From Proteobacteria bacterium UBA6156 (GTDB taxonomy: Bacteria > Pseudomonadota > Alphaproteobacteria > UBA2136 > UBA6156), in contig DIUO01000044.1 in NCBI GenBank assembly GCA_002422365.1, forward strand, positions 1-37,663: a DNA stretch of 37,663 nt, written 5' to 3'. The notes beneath the pieces are model-generated. The model worked only from the letters and a program-made list of their open reading frames with translations. It searched no databases and was not told the origin of the DNA. The position numbers were made by a program, and so were the translations under genes. Of the stretch, positions 15,311 through 22,354 are shown piece by piece. Each line of letters begins with the position of its first letter. Positions within the stretch are counted from its first letter, which is position 1.

Positions 15311-15356
15311 ATGGTGCTGGAGAAGTGACTCGAACACTCGACCTACGCATTACGAA
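15311..15356. repeat. attR: 46-bp direct repeat inside tRNA-Thr
   Basis: Perfect copy of 3997-4042. It supplies the anticodon-to-3' part of the tRNA gene, so insertion of the island left a functional tRNA. Confidence 0.95.
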
Positions 15357-15387
15357 TGCGCCGCTCTACCAACTGAGCTACACCAGC
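15312..15387 (-). tRNA. tRNA-Thr (anticodon CGT), CCA encoded
   Basis: The minus strand folds as a standard cloverleaf: acceptor GCTGGTG/CTCCAGC (one T-T mismatch), D stem GCTC/GAGC, anticodon arm GCGCA-TTCGTAA-TGCGT, T arm GAGTG-TTCGAGT-CACTT, discriminator A and CCA. Anticodon CGT reads the threonine codon ACG. It is the integration target of the island, and its 3' part lies within attR. Confidence 0.95.
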
Positions 15388-15734
15388 ACTGGTTGGGGTT
15401 TTAGGCGAGGGGCGGGGTTTCGTCAACCCGGATGCTGCGGCGATGGCCGTTTATGACACAATGCCCCGTTTTGCCTGTTGTGTATGCAGATGTAAGTAAA
15501 CCTTTATTTAAATGTGCCCAAAAAGTGACAGGGGGGTGCTGAAAGCAGGTGTAAAGGTGGGGCCCCATGCCCGCAGGCATGGCCATAGGGGCTGCGGTTA
15601 CGCCATAGTAGGTATGATGGATTCGGCCCCGGCCCCGTGGCTTGCCGCCGCCGCACGAGAGGCCGTTGCCACACCCCCAAGCGCCCCCCGCGCCCCAGGG
15701 TGAGCACCGGATGAGAGAGAAGGAGATTTTGCCC
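15388..15734. other. Intergenic stretch upstream of ftsK
   Basis: No gene is supported here. It must contain the promoter of tRNA-Thr (minus) and probably that of ftsK (plus), though I see no convincing -35/-10 pair. A 7-bp hairpin CCATGCC-CGCA-GGCATGG lies at 15565-15582 without a T tract. Confidence 0.4.
15720..15725 (+). promoter_or_regulatory. RBS deciding the ftsK start
   Basis: AAGGAG lies 9 bp before ATG 15735 and so favours it over the upstream in-frame starts at 15642 and 15711. Confidence 0.7.
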
Positions 15735-18128
15735 ATGGCCCAACCCAGCAGCCGCAGCCGCCCGAGCAACGCCCTGGCGCGGGGGAGCGTGCGCGCCCCC
15801 GCGAGTGCCCGCCAAGCGGTGCGCCGCAGCCTGATTGCCGACCGCTTTGCGGAAGGGGTGGGTGTGCTGCTGGTGGTGAGTGCCGCCTATTTGCTGCTGG
15901 CGCTGGTGACGTATGCGCCGACGGACCCGAGTTTCAGTTACTCCGGCCCCGCAGGCGGCGTGCTGAACTGGGGCGGGCGCGTGGGGGCGTATCTCTCGGA
16001 CGTGTTGCTGACGACCTTTGGGTTGGGCGCGTTTGTGTGGGTGGGGTGGTTGGTGTTCCATGCGTTTACGCTGCTGACGCACCGCGAGGATTCTCCGAGC
16101 TTGAGCTTGCAGATTGTCACCTTGCCGATGCTGCTGCTGAGCCTGGGTGTGCTGCTGTATGTGTTTGACCCCCTGCCGGGTTGGCCGCGCACGCTGGCCG
16201 GCATGGTGGAAGTGACCGAAGCCGGTGCGGTGGCCACCGGCATTGGTGGCGGCGGCCTGCTGGGCAAGCTGGTGGCCAGCATGGTGCTGCCGCTGCTGGG
16301 TGTGGTGGGTGGCACCATGCTGATGAGTGCTGTGCTGGCGCTGAGCCTGTTGTGGTTTACCGGCTGGAGCCTGGCCGACGTGCGCGCCACCTGCGTGTGG
16401 CTGTATAAGGTGGGCTGCATTATGGGCACGCAGATGATGCGCTGGGTGGCGCGCATCCGCGCCGCCGTGCCTGAACAATTTGACCTGCCGCTGAGCCACC
16501 CGGTGCCCAAGCGCCCGCGCCCGGTGGTGGTGCGCGATGACGAAGCCCCCCGCCCGGCCCGGCGTGAGCACGCGGTGCAGGCCGCTTTGCCGCTGGCGGA
16601 TGAGGGGGAGTTCAGTTTACCTCCGCTGGACCTGCTGAACGAGCCCAAGCCCCGCAAAGGCGGCGAGAGCGAGCAGGCGCTGGAGCAGAATGCGCGGCGG
16701 ATTGAAGCGGAGCTGCGGAACTTTAATGTGGAAGGCACGGTGACGAATATTCGCCCCGGGCCGGTGATTACCATTTATGAGCTGGAGCCCGCCGCCGGGG
16801 TGAAGACCAGCCAGATTTTGAATTTGCAGGACGATTTGGCGCGGGCAATGAGTGCGCTGAGTATCCGCATTACGACCATACCCGGCAAGAACGTGCTGGG
16901 GATTGAAGTGCCGAACCGCGAGCGCCAGTTTTTGGGGCTAAAGGAGCTGCTGGACACCGATGAATTTGAGCACGATGCCGGTGGGCTGGTAGTGGCGCTG
17001 GGGGTGGATACCACCGGCCAGCCCGCCTACACCGACATTGCCAAGATGCCGCATGCGCTGATTGCCGGGACGACGGGGTCGGGGAAGTCGGTGGCCATCA
17101 ACGCCTTTATTCTCAGCCTGCTGTACCGCATGACGCCCGAGCAACTGCGGCTGGTGATGATTGACCCCAAAATGCTGGAGTTGAGCATTTATAATGATAT
17201 TCCGCATTTGCTTACCCCGGTGATTACCGACCCCGGCAAAGCCGCCGCCGCGCTGAACTGGGTGGTGAAGGAAATGGAAAACCGCTACCGCCTGATGAGC
17301 GAGCTGGGGGTGAAGAATATTTTGGGTTTCAATGAAAAATTTGCCGCATTGCAGGCGGAAGGCCGCGTGCCGACCAAGCTGGTGCAGGTGGGGTTTGATA
17401 TTCATACGGGACAGCCCCAGCACGAGGAGCAGCCGCTGGCCACCAAGCCCATGCCCTACATTGTGGTGGTGATTGACGAGCTGGCCGACCTGATGATGGT
17501 GGCGGGCAAAGCAGTGGAATTCAGCATTGCACGCCTGACGCAGATGGCGCGGGCGAGTGGGATACACCTGCTGGTGGCCACCCAGCGGCCGAGTGTGGAC
17601 GTGGTGACGGGGTTGATTAAAGCGAACATTCCGACGCGTATCAGCTTTAGTGTGGCTAGCAAGATTGACAGCCGCACCGTGCTGGACAGCATGGGCGCCG
17701 AAGCGCTGCTGGGCAAAGGCGACATGCTGCACCTGGCCAACGGCAGCAACGGCCTGCAACGCCTGCACGGCGCCTTTGTGAGCGAAGATGAATGCACCAA
17801 GGTGGCGCAGTACCTGAAAAGCCAGAGCCAGCCGAATTATATTGAGGATGTGTTCAAGGCCGGGGTGGCGGTGGTGCCGGGCAGCAAAGAAGCCAAAGCC
17901 ATGGGCAATGGTGGTGAAGAGGGTGAGGACGGCGAAGGCGGCGAGGGGCTGTATGAGCAGGCGGTGGATATCATCTCCCGCGAGGGTAAGGCCAGCACCA
18001 GCTTTTTGCAGCGCAGCTTGAAGATTGGGTATAACCGGGCGGCGGATTTGATTGATCGGATGGAGGGGGAGGGGATTATTAGTCCACCCAACCATGTTGG
18101 GAAGAGGGAAGTTTTAGCCCGCCGCTAG
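15735..18128 (+). CDS. ftsK: DNA translocase FtsK
   Basis: The 797-aa product is the septal DNA pump that clears and sorts chromosome termini at division. It has four membrane segments in the first 230 residues, a short linker, the RecA-like motor with Walker A GTTGSGKS (about 445-452) and Walker B VVVIDELAD (about 575-583), and a C-terminal gamma winged helix in the last 62 residues (EQAVDIISREGKASTSFLQR). The gamma domain reads polar KOPS sequences. The length matches short-linker FtsK/SpoIIIE proteins of alphaproteobacteria. The start at 15735 fits the ribosome-binding site. lolA follows after two minus-strand genes, a neighbourhood seen in alphaproteobacteria. Nothing is truncated. Confidence 0.97.
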   Translation: MAQPSSRSRPSNALARGSVRAPASARQAVRRSLIADRFAEGVGVLLVVSAAYLLLALVTYAPTDPSFSYSGPAGGVLNWGGRVGAYLSDVLLTTFGLGAFVWVGWLVFHAFTLLTHREDSPSLSLQIVTLPMLLLSLGVLLYVFDPLPGWPRTLAGMVEVTEAGAVATGIGGGGLLGKLVASMVLPLLGVVGGTMLMSAVLALSLLWFTGWSLADVRATCVWLYKVGCIMGTQMMRWVARIRAAVPEQFDLPLSHPVPKRPRPVVVRDDEAPRPARREHAVQAALPLADEGEFSLPPLDLLNEPKPRKGGESEQALEQNARRIEAELRNFNVEGTVTNIRPGPVITIYELEPAAGVKTSQILNLQDDLARAMSALSIRITTIPGKNVLGIEVPNRERQFLGLKELLDTDEFEHDAGGLVVALGVDTTGQPAYTDIAKMPHALIAGTTGSGKSVAINAFILSLLYRMTPEQLRLVMIDPKMLELSIYNDIPHLLTPVITDPGKAAAALNWVVKEMENRYRLMSELGVKNILGFNEKFAALQAEGRVPTKLVQVGFDIHTGQPQHEEQPLATKPMPYIVVVIDELADLMMVAGKAVEFSIARLTQMARASGIHLLVATQRPSVDVVTGLIKANIPTRISFSVASKIDSRTVLDSMGAEALLGKGDMLHLANGSNGLQRLHGAFVSEDECTKVAQYLKSQSQPNYIEDVFKAGVAVVPGSKEAKAMGNGGEEGEDGEGGEGLYEQAVDIISREGKASTSFLQRSLKIGYNRAADLIDRMEGEGIISPPNHVGKREVLARR

Positions 18129-18151
18129 CGCGGCTTTGGCTCAAACCCAAG

Positions 18152-18260
18152 GCGCGGACGGGAACGGCCCCCGGATAATTTTTGGCGCGGCTTATGTACC
18201 CTTTGGCCTGTACACCGCGCCCCGCCAAAAATCACCCGGATGACCGTTTCCGCCTCGCGC
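18152..18260. repeat. Giant imperfect palindrome after ftsK
   Basis: Arms of about 40 nt run inward: a GC-rich part with AACGG/CCGTT (18163-18167 with 18243-18247), CCGG/CCGG, ATTTTTGGCG (18178-18187) with CGCCAAAAAT (18223-18232), and TGTAC (18195-18199) with GTACA (18210-18214). The inner GGCGCGG/CCGCGCC is an alternative pairing. The unpaired CTTA before TGTAC recurs in the copy after gyrB. It lies between convergent genes and is probably a REP-like element or part of a termination region. Confidence 0.65.
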
Positions 18261-18287
18261 GCGGGGGCGACGGCGCTGCGCGCCGGA

Positions 18288-18360
18288 CTTATGTACTTTT
18301 CATGGAGCCAAGGGGGAAAAGCACCAGATCATCCCGCCGGGTGCGGCCGAGGTGCGGCTC
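18288..18360. repeat. Intergenic repeat, copy 1 (partner of 34601-34688)
   Basis: CTTATGTAC, then CCAAG, GGAAAAGCACCAG, TCATCCCGCCG and GGCCGAGGTGCGGC occur in the same order as after gyrB. About 47 of 54 positions agree in the 3' block (18308-18361). Both copies lie between convergent genes. The hairpin stem around CTTATGTAC is poor in this copy. Confidence 0.75.
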
Positions 18361-18371
18361 CTCAAAATTGC

Positions 18372-18407
18372 GTTTGCCCCGTATCCGGTGAGGGATACGG
18401 GGCAAAC
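18372..18407 (-). terminator. Perfect 15-bp hairpin, terminator of the convergent pair
   Basis: A 15-bp stem from GTTTGCC to GGATACC halves with loop GGTGAG (18387-18392). On the minus strand it lies 20 bp after the stop of the next gene and is followed by GCAATTTTG. It may also stop ftsK transcripts. Confidence 0.75.
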
Positions 18408-18426
18408 AAGGTGGTGCGTTGCAAGG

Positions 18427-18891
18427 TCAGGCAGCTTTGCTGAAAGTCCTCAGAACGATGCCGTCGCCAGTGGCCGTGCGGCTGATACGCGGCAGTCGGC
18501 AGTGGCCGCGGGCGTGGAGGGCTGCCGTCTTGAGGAGATGGAACTCGCCGGGATGCAGGAAGTCGTCTTCGACGACAGCCTTCTTGTCGGTGATACGCGT
18601 GAGCGAAGTCGGCCCGACGGGTTCCTTGTTCGCGGTGAACTGGAGCGAGGCCACGCTCTCATCGAGCGTCAGCACCACAGGCCGGACGCTCACGAGGATG
18701 AGGTTGTTGAGAGCGCCGACGAAGAATCCGGAATCGTAGAGGGTTTCTTCCGGTACGCAGGACGCATTCACGAATGCGAGTCCATAGTCCGTCTGGCAGA
18801 CGGAAATTCTTTCCAACTCATCCCCGGAGCGGAAGATGAGTCCGATGCCGGTTTCGTCGGACGTGAGCAAGTGTTTATGCGAAATGTTCAT
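18427..18891 (-). CDS. Hypothetical protein
   Basis: I do not recognise this 154-aa product. There is no signal peptide or membrane helix. It looks like a mixed alpha/beta or mainly beta cytoplasmic protein (GIGLIFRSGDELERISVC, then LNNLILVSVRPVVLTLDESV, then PTSLTRITDKKAVVEDDF). The start giving MNISHKHLLTSDE is preferred: AGGGG lies about 9 bp upstream and the upstream reading adds a low-complexity, unlikely N terminus. Base use is less GC-biased than ftsK, but there is no other sign of transfer. It is convergent with ftsK and lies downstream of the esterase gene on the same strand with a 76-bp gap. Confidence 0.65.
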   Translation of the reverse strand: MNISHKHLLTSDETGIGLIFRSGDELERISVCQTDYGLAFVNASCVPEETLYDSGFFVGALNNLILVSVRPVVLTLDESVASLQFTANKEPVGPTSLTRITDKKAVVEDDFLHPGEFHLLKTAALHARGHCRLPRISRTATGDGIVLRTFSKAA

Positions 18892-18967
18892 AGTGTTTCG
18901 CCCCTTGTTGGGGCCCTCTGGTTGAAGACGCTGGAGATTAGCTGTTAATGGTATACATGGCAAGGGG

Positions 18968-19648
18968 TTAGGAGGTGGGAACCCAGAGGTTTTGGAGGAA
19001 GAGGCTGATGTGGGCCAGTGTCCGGGCGTCGATGCCGTGGCCGAGGCCGGGGAGGAGGTGGTACTCGGCGGGGACGCCGAGGGCCTGCAGGCCGGTGGCG
19101 GCGGCGACGGTGCTGTCGGCGGGGAGGACGTCGTCGTCGGTGCCGTGGAGCAGCAGCGTGGGGATTTTATGGCAGGTGGCGGGGTTGAGATCTTCTTGCC
19201 ACATGGCGGCGCCGGAGCAGCTGATGACGGCGCCGACGGGGTGGCTCCAGCGCGGGGCGGCGTAGAGGGAGGTCATCGCGCCCTGCGAAAAGCCCAAAAG
19301 CGCGATGTTGGCCATGGGGATGGCGTGGTGCTGGCTGAGGCTTTGGGTGAAGGCTTCCAGCTGGCGGCTGGCGGCTTCGATGCCGTCGCGGTCGCGGAAG
19401 GTCCAGGAGGCGTCGGAGAACCATTGCAGGCCCTCGTTCATCCGCGTGGGAGTGGGGGCGTGGGGGGAATAGACGGCCAAGGTTTCGGCGAGGTTACCGA
19501 GTGAGGCTTTGAGGGGGGGTGCGAGCTGGATAAGGTCGTTCCCGGAGGAACCGAAACCGTGTAAACAGATTAGTGCATGGGTGACCGCAGGGGGAACCAG
19601 CGCCGGGCCGTTAAGGACACCAGCAAACGAGGACAAGGAGACTGACAT
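18968..19648 (-). CDS. Carboxylesterase/phospholipase-like alpha/beta hydrolase
   Basis: The 226-aa product belongs to the carboxylesterase/acyl-protein thioesterase-like group (YpfH style) and should hydrolyse small esters. It shows the oxyanion segment LHGFGSSGND (29-38), nucleophile Ser121 in GFSQG, acid Asp172 or Asp173 in HGTDDDVLP and His204 in GLGHGID, the complete triad in family order. There is no signal peptide, so it is cytoplasmic. The ATG at 19648 overlaps the lolA ATG on the other strand (CATG), and no Shine-Dalgarno sequence is visible for it. A slightly later start cannot be excluded, because the conserved part begins only at about residue 22. Confidence 0.9.
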   Translation of the reverse strand: MSVSLSSFAGVLNGPALVPPAVTHALICLHGFGSSGNDLIQLAPPLKASLGNLAETLAVYSPHAPTPTRMNEGLQWFSDASWTFRDRDGIEAASRQLEAFTQSLSQHHAIPMANIALLGFSQGAMTSLYAAPRWSHPVGAVISCSGAAMWQEDLNPATCHKIPTLLLHGTDDDVLPADSTVAAATGLQALGVPAEYHLLPGLGHGIDARTLAHISLFLQNLWVPTS

Positions 19649-20360
19649 GCGCGGATATTATGGGACAACGGGGCTTTTGGCGATGGTTTTTGTGGCCGGA
19701 GGTGCGCTGGCGGTGGATACCCCGGCGAAAGGCAGCCACCTGGCACAGGTGCGCACCGCCAGCGTGACCACCGTGGCGCAGACCGCCCAGCCCGGGTTGA
19801 GTGCCACCGTGCAGCAGGTGGAGCGTTATTTTAACGATGTGAAAACCCTGCAAGCGGATTTTAAGCAGACGGTAACCGGCGAGGCGCGCGCCAGCACGGG
19901 CACCTTTTATTGGCAGAAGCCGGGGAAATTTTTATGGTTGTATAAGCAGCCGGTAGCGCAAAAGCTGGTGAGCACCGGCAGCGCGATTTATTTTATCGAT
20001 GACCGCCAGCAGGCAACCCAGGTGCCGACCAACGCCGGGGTGGCGCGGTTGTTCAATGCCAAAACCCTGAACTTTAGCAAACAGGGACTGCGCGCGACGC
20101 ATGTGGCGCAGACTGGGCGCGAGCTGGCGGTGACCTTTGCAGTGGAGAAGGATATGGCTGATGGCGACGGTGCGGGGTTGAAGCAACTGACGCTGGTGTT
20201 TATGCGCCTGCCCGGCAACCGGATTGAGCTGGCCCGCATTGACGCGCTGGACACCCTGAACACCACCACTAGGGTGGAACTGAGCAACGTGCGACGTAAC
20301 CTGATGCTGACGCGCAGCCTGTTTGACTATACGCCCGGTGTGTATCAGCAGCGGAACTAA
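19647..20360 (+). CDS. lolA: Outer-membrane lipoprotein carrier protein LolA
   Basis: The 237-aa product is the periplasmic chaperone that takes lipoproteins from LolCDE to the outer membrane. It has a signal peptide (first about 22 residues, cut after GGALA). The LolA-type beta structure is recognisable from VERYFNDVKTLQADFKQT, then GTFYWQKPGKFLWLYKQP, then VSTGSAIYFIDDRQQATQ. AAGGAG lies 8 bp before the ATG, which fixes the start. The nearby ftsK matches the usual alphaproteobacterial neighbourhood. The start codon overlaps that of the divergent esterase gene, so the lolA promoter must lie inside the esterase coding sequence. Confidence 0.92.
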   Translation: MRGYYGTTGLLAMVFVAGGALAVDTPAKGSHLAQVRTASVTTVAQTAQPGLSATVQQVERYFNDVKTLQADFKQTVTGEARASTGTFYWQKPGKFLWLYKQPVAQKLVSTGSAIYFIDDRQQATQVPTNAGVARLFNAKTLNFSKQGLRATHVAQTGRELAVTFAVEKDMADGDGAGLKQLTLVFMRLPGNRIELARIDALDTLNTTTRVELSNVRRNLMLTRSLFDYTPGVYQQRN

Positions 20361-20541
20361 GAGCGTAATTTAAAGGCGTAATCGGTTCGGTGCGCTGGAG
20401 GTTCATCGGACAGCGCGGGGACAGCGCAGGGACAGGGGGAGGCTGCTGCCGCCGGAAAAGGTCACAGGGGGGTGGGGCAAAGCAGGGCCTGCAACCTGCT
20501 AGAGCATTGGTTGTGGCGGTGGGGTCTGCTAGGCTTGCGCC

Positions 20542-21414
20542 ATGCTGTTTTTGATTGGTCTTGTTGTTTGCCTGGGCTCGGTGGTGGGCGGTTACCTGAT
20601 GCACCACGGGAAACTGGCGGTGCTGTGGCAGCCGAGCGAGTTTATCATTATTGGAGGTGCGGCGATCGGGGCGTTTTTGATCTCGAACCCTCCGCACGTG
20701 CTGAAGGCGTTTGGCGGCGGTATGAAGGTGCTGCTGACGGGGCTGCCCTATTGGAAAAAAGAACCTTATATGGAGCTGCTGGGGTTCTTTTTTGAGCTTT
20801 CCAAGATGATGCGCACCAAGGGCATTAAGGAAGTGGAACAGCATATTGACCACCCGCATGAGAGCAGCCTGTTCCAGAAATACCCCAGCCTGACCCGCGA
20901 CCACCATGTGGAAGCCTTTATATGTGACAATGTGCGCCTGATTGTGATGGGCAGCGGGATGCCCCACCAGCTGGAAGAGCTGATGGATGAGGAGATTCAT
21001 ATTCATCATACTCAGCGCAGTGCGGTGGTGAACGCCATTGCGAATATGGGCGACGGCATGCCTGCGCTGGGGATTGTGGCTGCGGTGCTGGGAGTGATTG
21101 TGACCATGGGCAGCATTACCGAGCCGCCGGAAATTTTGGGTAAGCTGATTGGTGCGGCGCTGGTGGGAACCTTTTTTGGTGTGCTGATGGCCTATGGTGT
21201 TGTGGGGCCGATGGGTAAAAACATTGAGGCCCAGTATACCGGCGAGCATGCTTTTTATCTGTGCATTAAGGTGGCGATACTGAATTTTTCGCGTCAATTA
21301 AGCCCGCAGATTATTGTGGAGTTCACCCGCAAGAACATGCCGGATACGGTGCGGCCGAGTTTCCAGGAATCGGAAGAATATTTGAACAGCCTTGGTAGCG
21401 GCGGAGACAAATAA
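20542..21414 (+). CDS. motA: Flagellar motor stator protein MotA
   Basis: The 290-aa product forms with MotB the proton channel that drives the flagellar rotor. It has four membrane helices (about 2-20, 33-50, 172-192, 200-222), the conserved proline Pro174 in GMPALGIVAAVLG and the TMGSITEPPEILGKLIG segment. The cytoplasmic loop (about 55-165) holds charged residues that contact FliG. The length of about 290 aa is usual. motB begins 1 bp after its stop codon, so they form an operon. No strong Shine-Dalgarno sequence is seen. The upstream 180 bp hold no gene and include GACAGCGC repeats. Confidence 0.96.
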   Translation: MLFLIGLVVCLGSVVGGYLMHHGKLAVLWQPSEFIIIGGAAIGAFLISNPPHVLKAFGGGMKVLLTGLPYWKKEPYMELLGFFFELSKMMRTKGIKEVEQHIDHPHESSLFQKYPSLTRDHHVEAFICDNVRLIVMGSGMPHQLEELMDEEIHIHHTQRSAVVNAIANMGDGMPALGIVAAVLGVIVTMGSITEPPEILGKLIGAALVGTFFGVLMAYGVVGPMGKNIEAQYTGEHAFYLCIKVAILNFSRQLSPQIIVEFTRKNMPDTVRPSFQESEEYLNSLGSGGDK

Positions 21415-21415
21415 G

Positions 21416-22330
21416 ATGGCCGATGACCCAAACGGCGGCAGCAGTGGCAGCAACGGCCCAACCGTTATCGTTGTTAAGAAAAAAGCGCGTGGCGGCCATG
21501 GAGGCCACCATGGCGGGGCCTGGAAGGTGGCGTATGCCGATTTTGTGACCGCGATGATGGCGTTCTTTTTGCTGCTGTGGCTGCTGGCCAGCACCACCGA
21601 AGAGCAAAAAGCCGGGATAGCCTATTACTTTAACCCCCCCAGCAATGCCAGCCAGTATGGCGGCGGCACCGGCATTATGCGCGGCAGCAGCGCCATTGCC
21701 GCCGACGAAAGTGCGCCGGAAGAAGCGCCGATGATGCCCCCCGCCCAGGCCAACATGAATGACGATATGGCGGTGCAGGCGAAGGAAGATGCGGTGTTCC
21801 GGCAAGTGGCCGAGCAGATTAAGCGTGCGGTGATGAACGTGCCGGAGCTGAAGACGCTGATGGACAACATGATTATTGACCTGACGCCGGAAGGGCTGCG
21901 GATAACGCTGACCGACAGCGCCGACCGCCCGTTGTTTGACAACGGCAATGCCGAGATGTTCGATTATACCTACAGCATGCTGGGGGTAGTAACCCATGTG
22001 TTGCAGCCCCTGCCCAACAACCTGGCCTTGGGTGGGCACACCGATGCGGTGCCTTACCGCGGGGCTAACCTGGCTTATACTAATTGGGAACTTTCGGCCG
22101 ACCGGGCGCAGGCCACCCGCCGGGCAATGATGCAAGAGGGCCTGCCGGAGCGCCGTATGGCGCGCATAGCCGGATATGCCAGCCAGCAGCTGTTGCTGGT
22201 GGACCAGCCGGAGGCGGTGAAGAACCGGCGGATTACGATTATTATTCTGCGCAGCAAGCAGGGCACGGTGGCGCGCTTTAGCGACCAGGGGCTGCTGGCC
22301 CCGCAGGGGGCGACGGAGATACCGTTTTAG
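21416..22330 (+). CDS. motB: Flagellar motor stator protein MotB
   Basis: The 304-aa product anchors the stator to peptidoglycan. A basic, Gly/His-rich N terminus precedes one membrane helix with the essential proton-carrying Asp42 (YADFVTAMMAFFLLLWLLAS). A linker follows, then an OmpA-like domain (about 170-290: GGHTDAVPYRG, NWELSADRAQATRRAM) that binds the cell wall. The ATG at 21416 lies 1 bp after the motA stop, with GGAG about 10 bp upstream. An upstream in-frame GTG would only add 8 residues overlapping motA. A hairpin terminator follows the stop directly. Confidence 0.96.
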   Translation: MADDPNGGSSGSNGPTVIVVKKKARGGHGGHHGGAWKVAYADFVTAMMAFFLLLWLLASTTEEQKAGIAYYFNPPSNASQYGGGTGIMRGSSAIAADESAPEEAPMMPPAQANMNDDMAVQAKEDAVFRQVAEQIKRAVMNVPELKTLMDNMIIDLTPEGLRITLTDSADRPLFDNGNAEMFDYTYSMLGVVTHVLQPLPNNLALGGHTDAVPYRGANLAYTNWELSADRAQATRRAMMQEGLPERRMARIAGYASQQLLLVDQPEAVKNRRITIIILRSKQGTVARFSDQGLLAPQGATEIPF

Positions 22331-22332
22331 GG

Positions 22333-22354
22333 ACGGGCAATGAGTGCCCGTTTT
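22333..22354. terminator. Terminator shared by motB and wecB
   Basis: Stem ACGGGCA/TGCCCGT with loop ATGAG is followed by TTT on the plus strand. It begins 2 bp after the motB stop and overlaps the wecB stop codon, so the convergent genes share almost no spacer. Confidence 0.8.

Larger units (their letters stand above)
3997..15356. mobile_element. Genomic island integrated in tRNA-Thr(CGT), PICI/satellite-like layout
   Basis: Perfect 46-bp direct repeats bound the segment (3997-4042 and 15311-15356). The right copy is the 3' portion of an intact tRNA-Thr gene and the left copy is the displaced original 3' end, which is the standard outcome of tyrosine-integrase insertion into a tRNA. Inside are a tyrosine integrase, an AlpA-like protein, a primase-helicase, two lipoproteins and two defence-like genes. 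Base composition is visibly more AT-rich than the core, especially at 4225-5400 and 11000-15300. Size (11.4 kb) and the int, alpA-like, primase-helicase order resemble phage satellites, but no packaging, capsid or conjugation gene is seen. Confidence 0.93.

Noticed and set aside
3997..15356. Integrated prophage
   Set aside because: No capsid, terminase, portal, tail or lysis gene is present within the repeats.
15235..15456. Small plus-strand reading frame with GAGEVTRTLDLRIT across tRNA-Thr
   Set aside because: Same artefact as above, running through the tRNA gene on the wrong strand.
18182..18443. Overlapping short plus-strand frames containing GKSTRSSRRVRPRCGS-like translations
   Set aside because: They are translations of the intergenic repeat and palindrome. 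Resemblance to the copy after gyrB is explained by the repeated DNA, not by a protein family.
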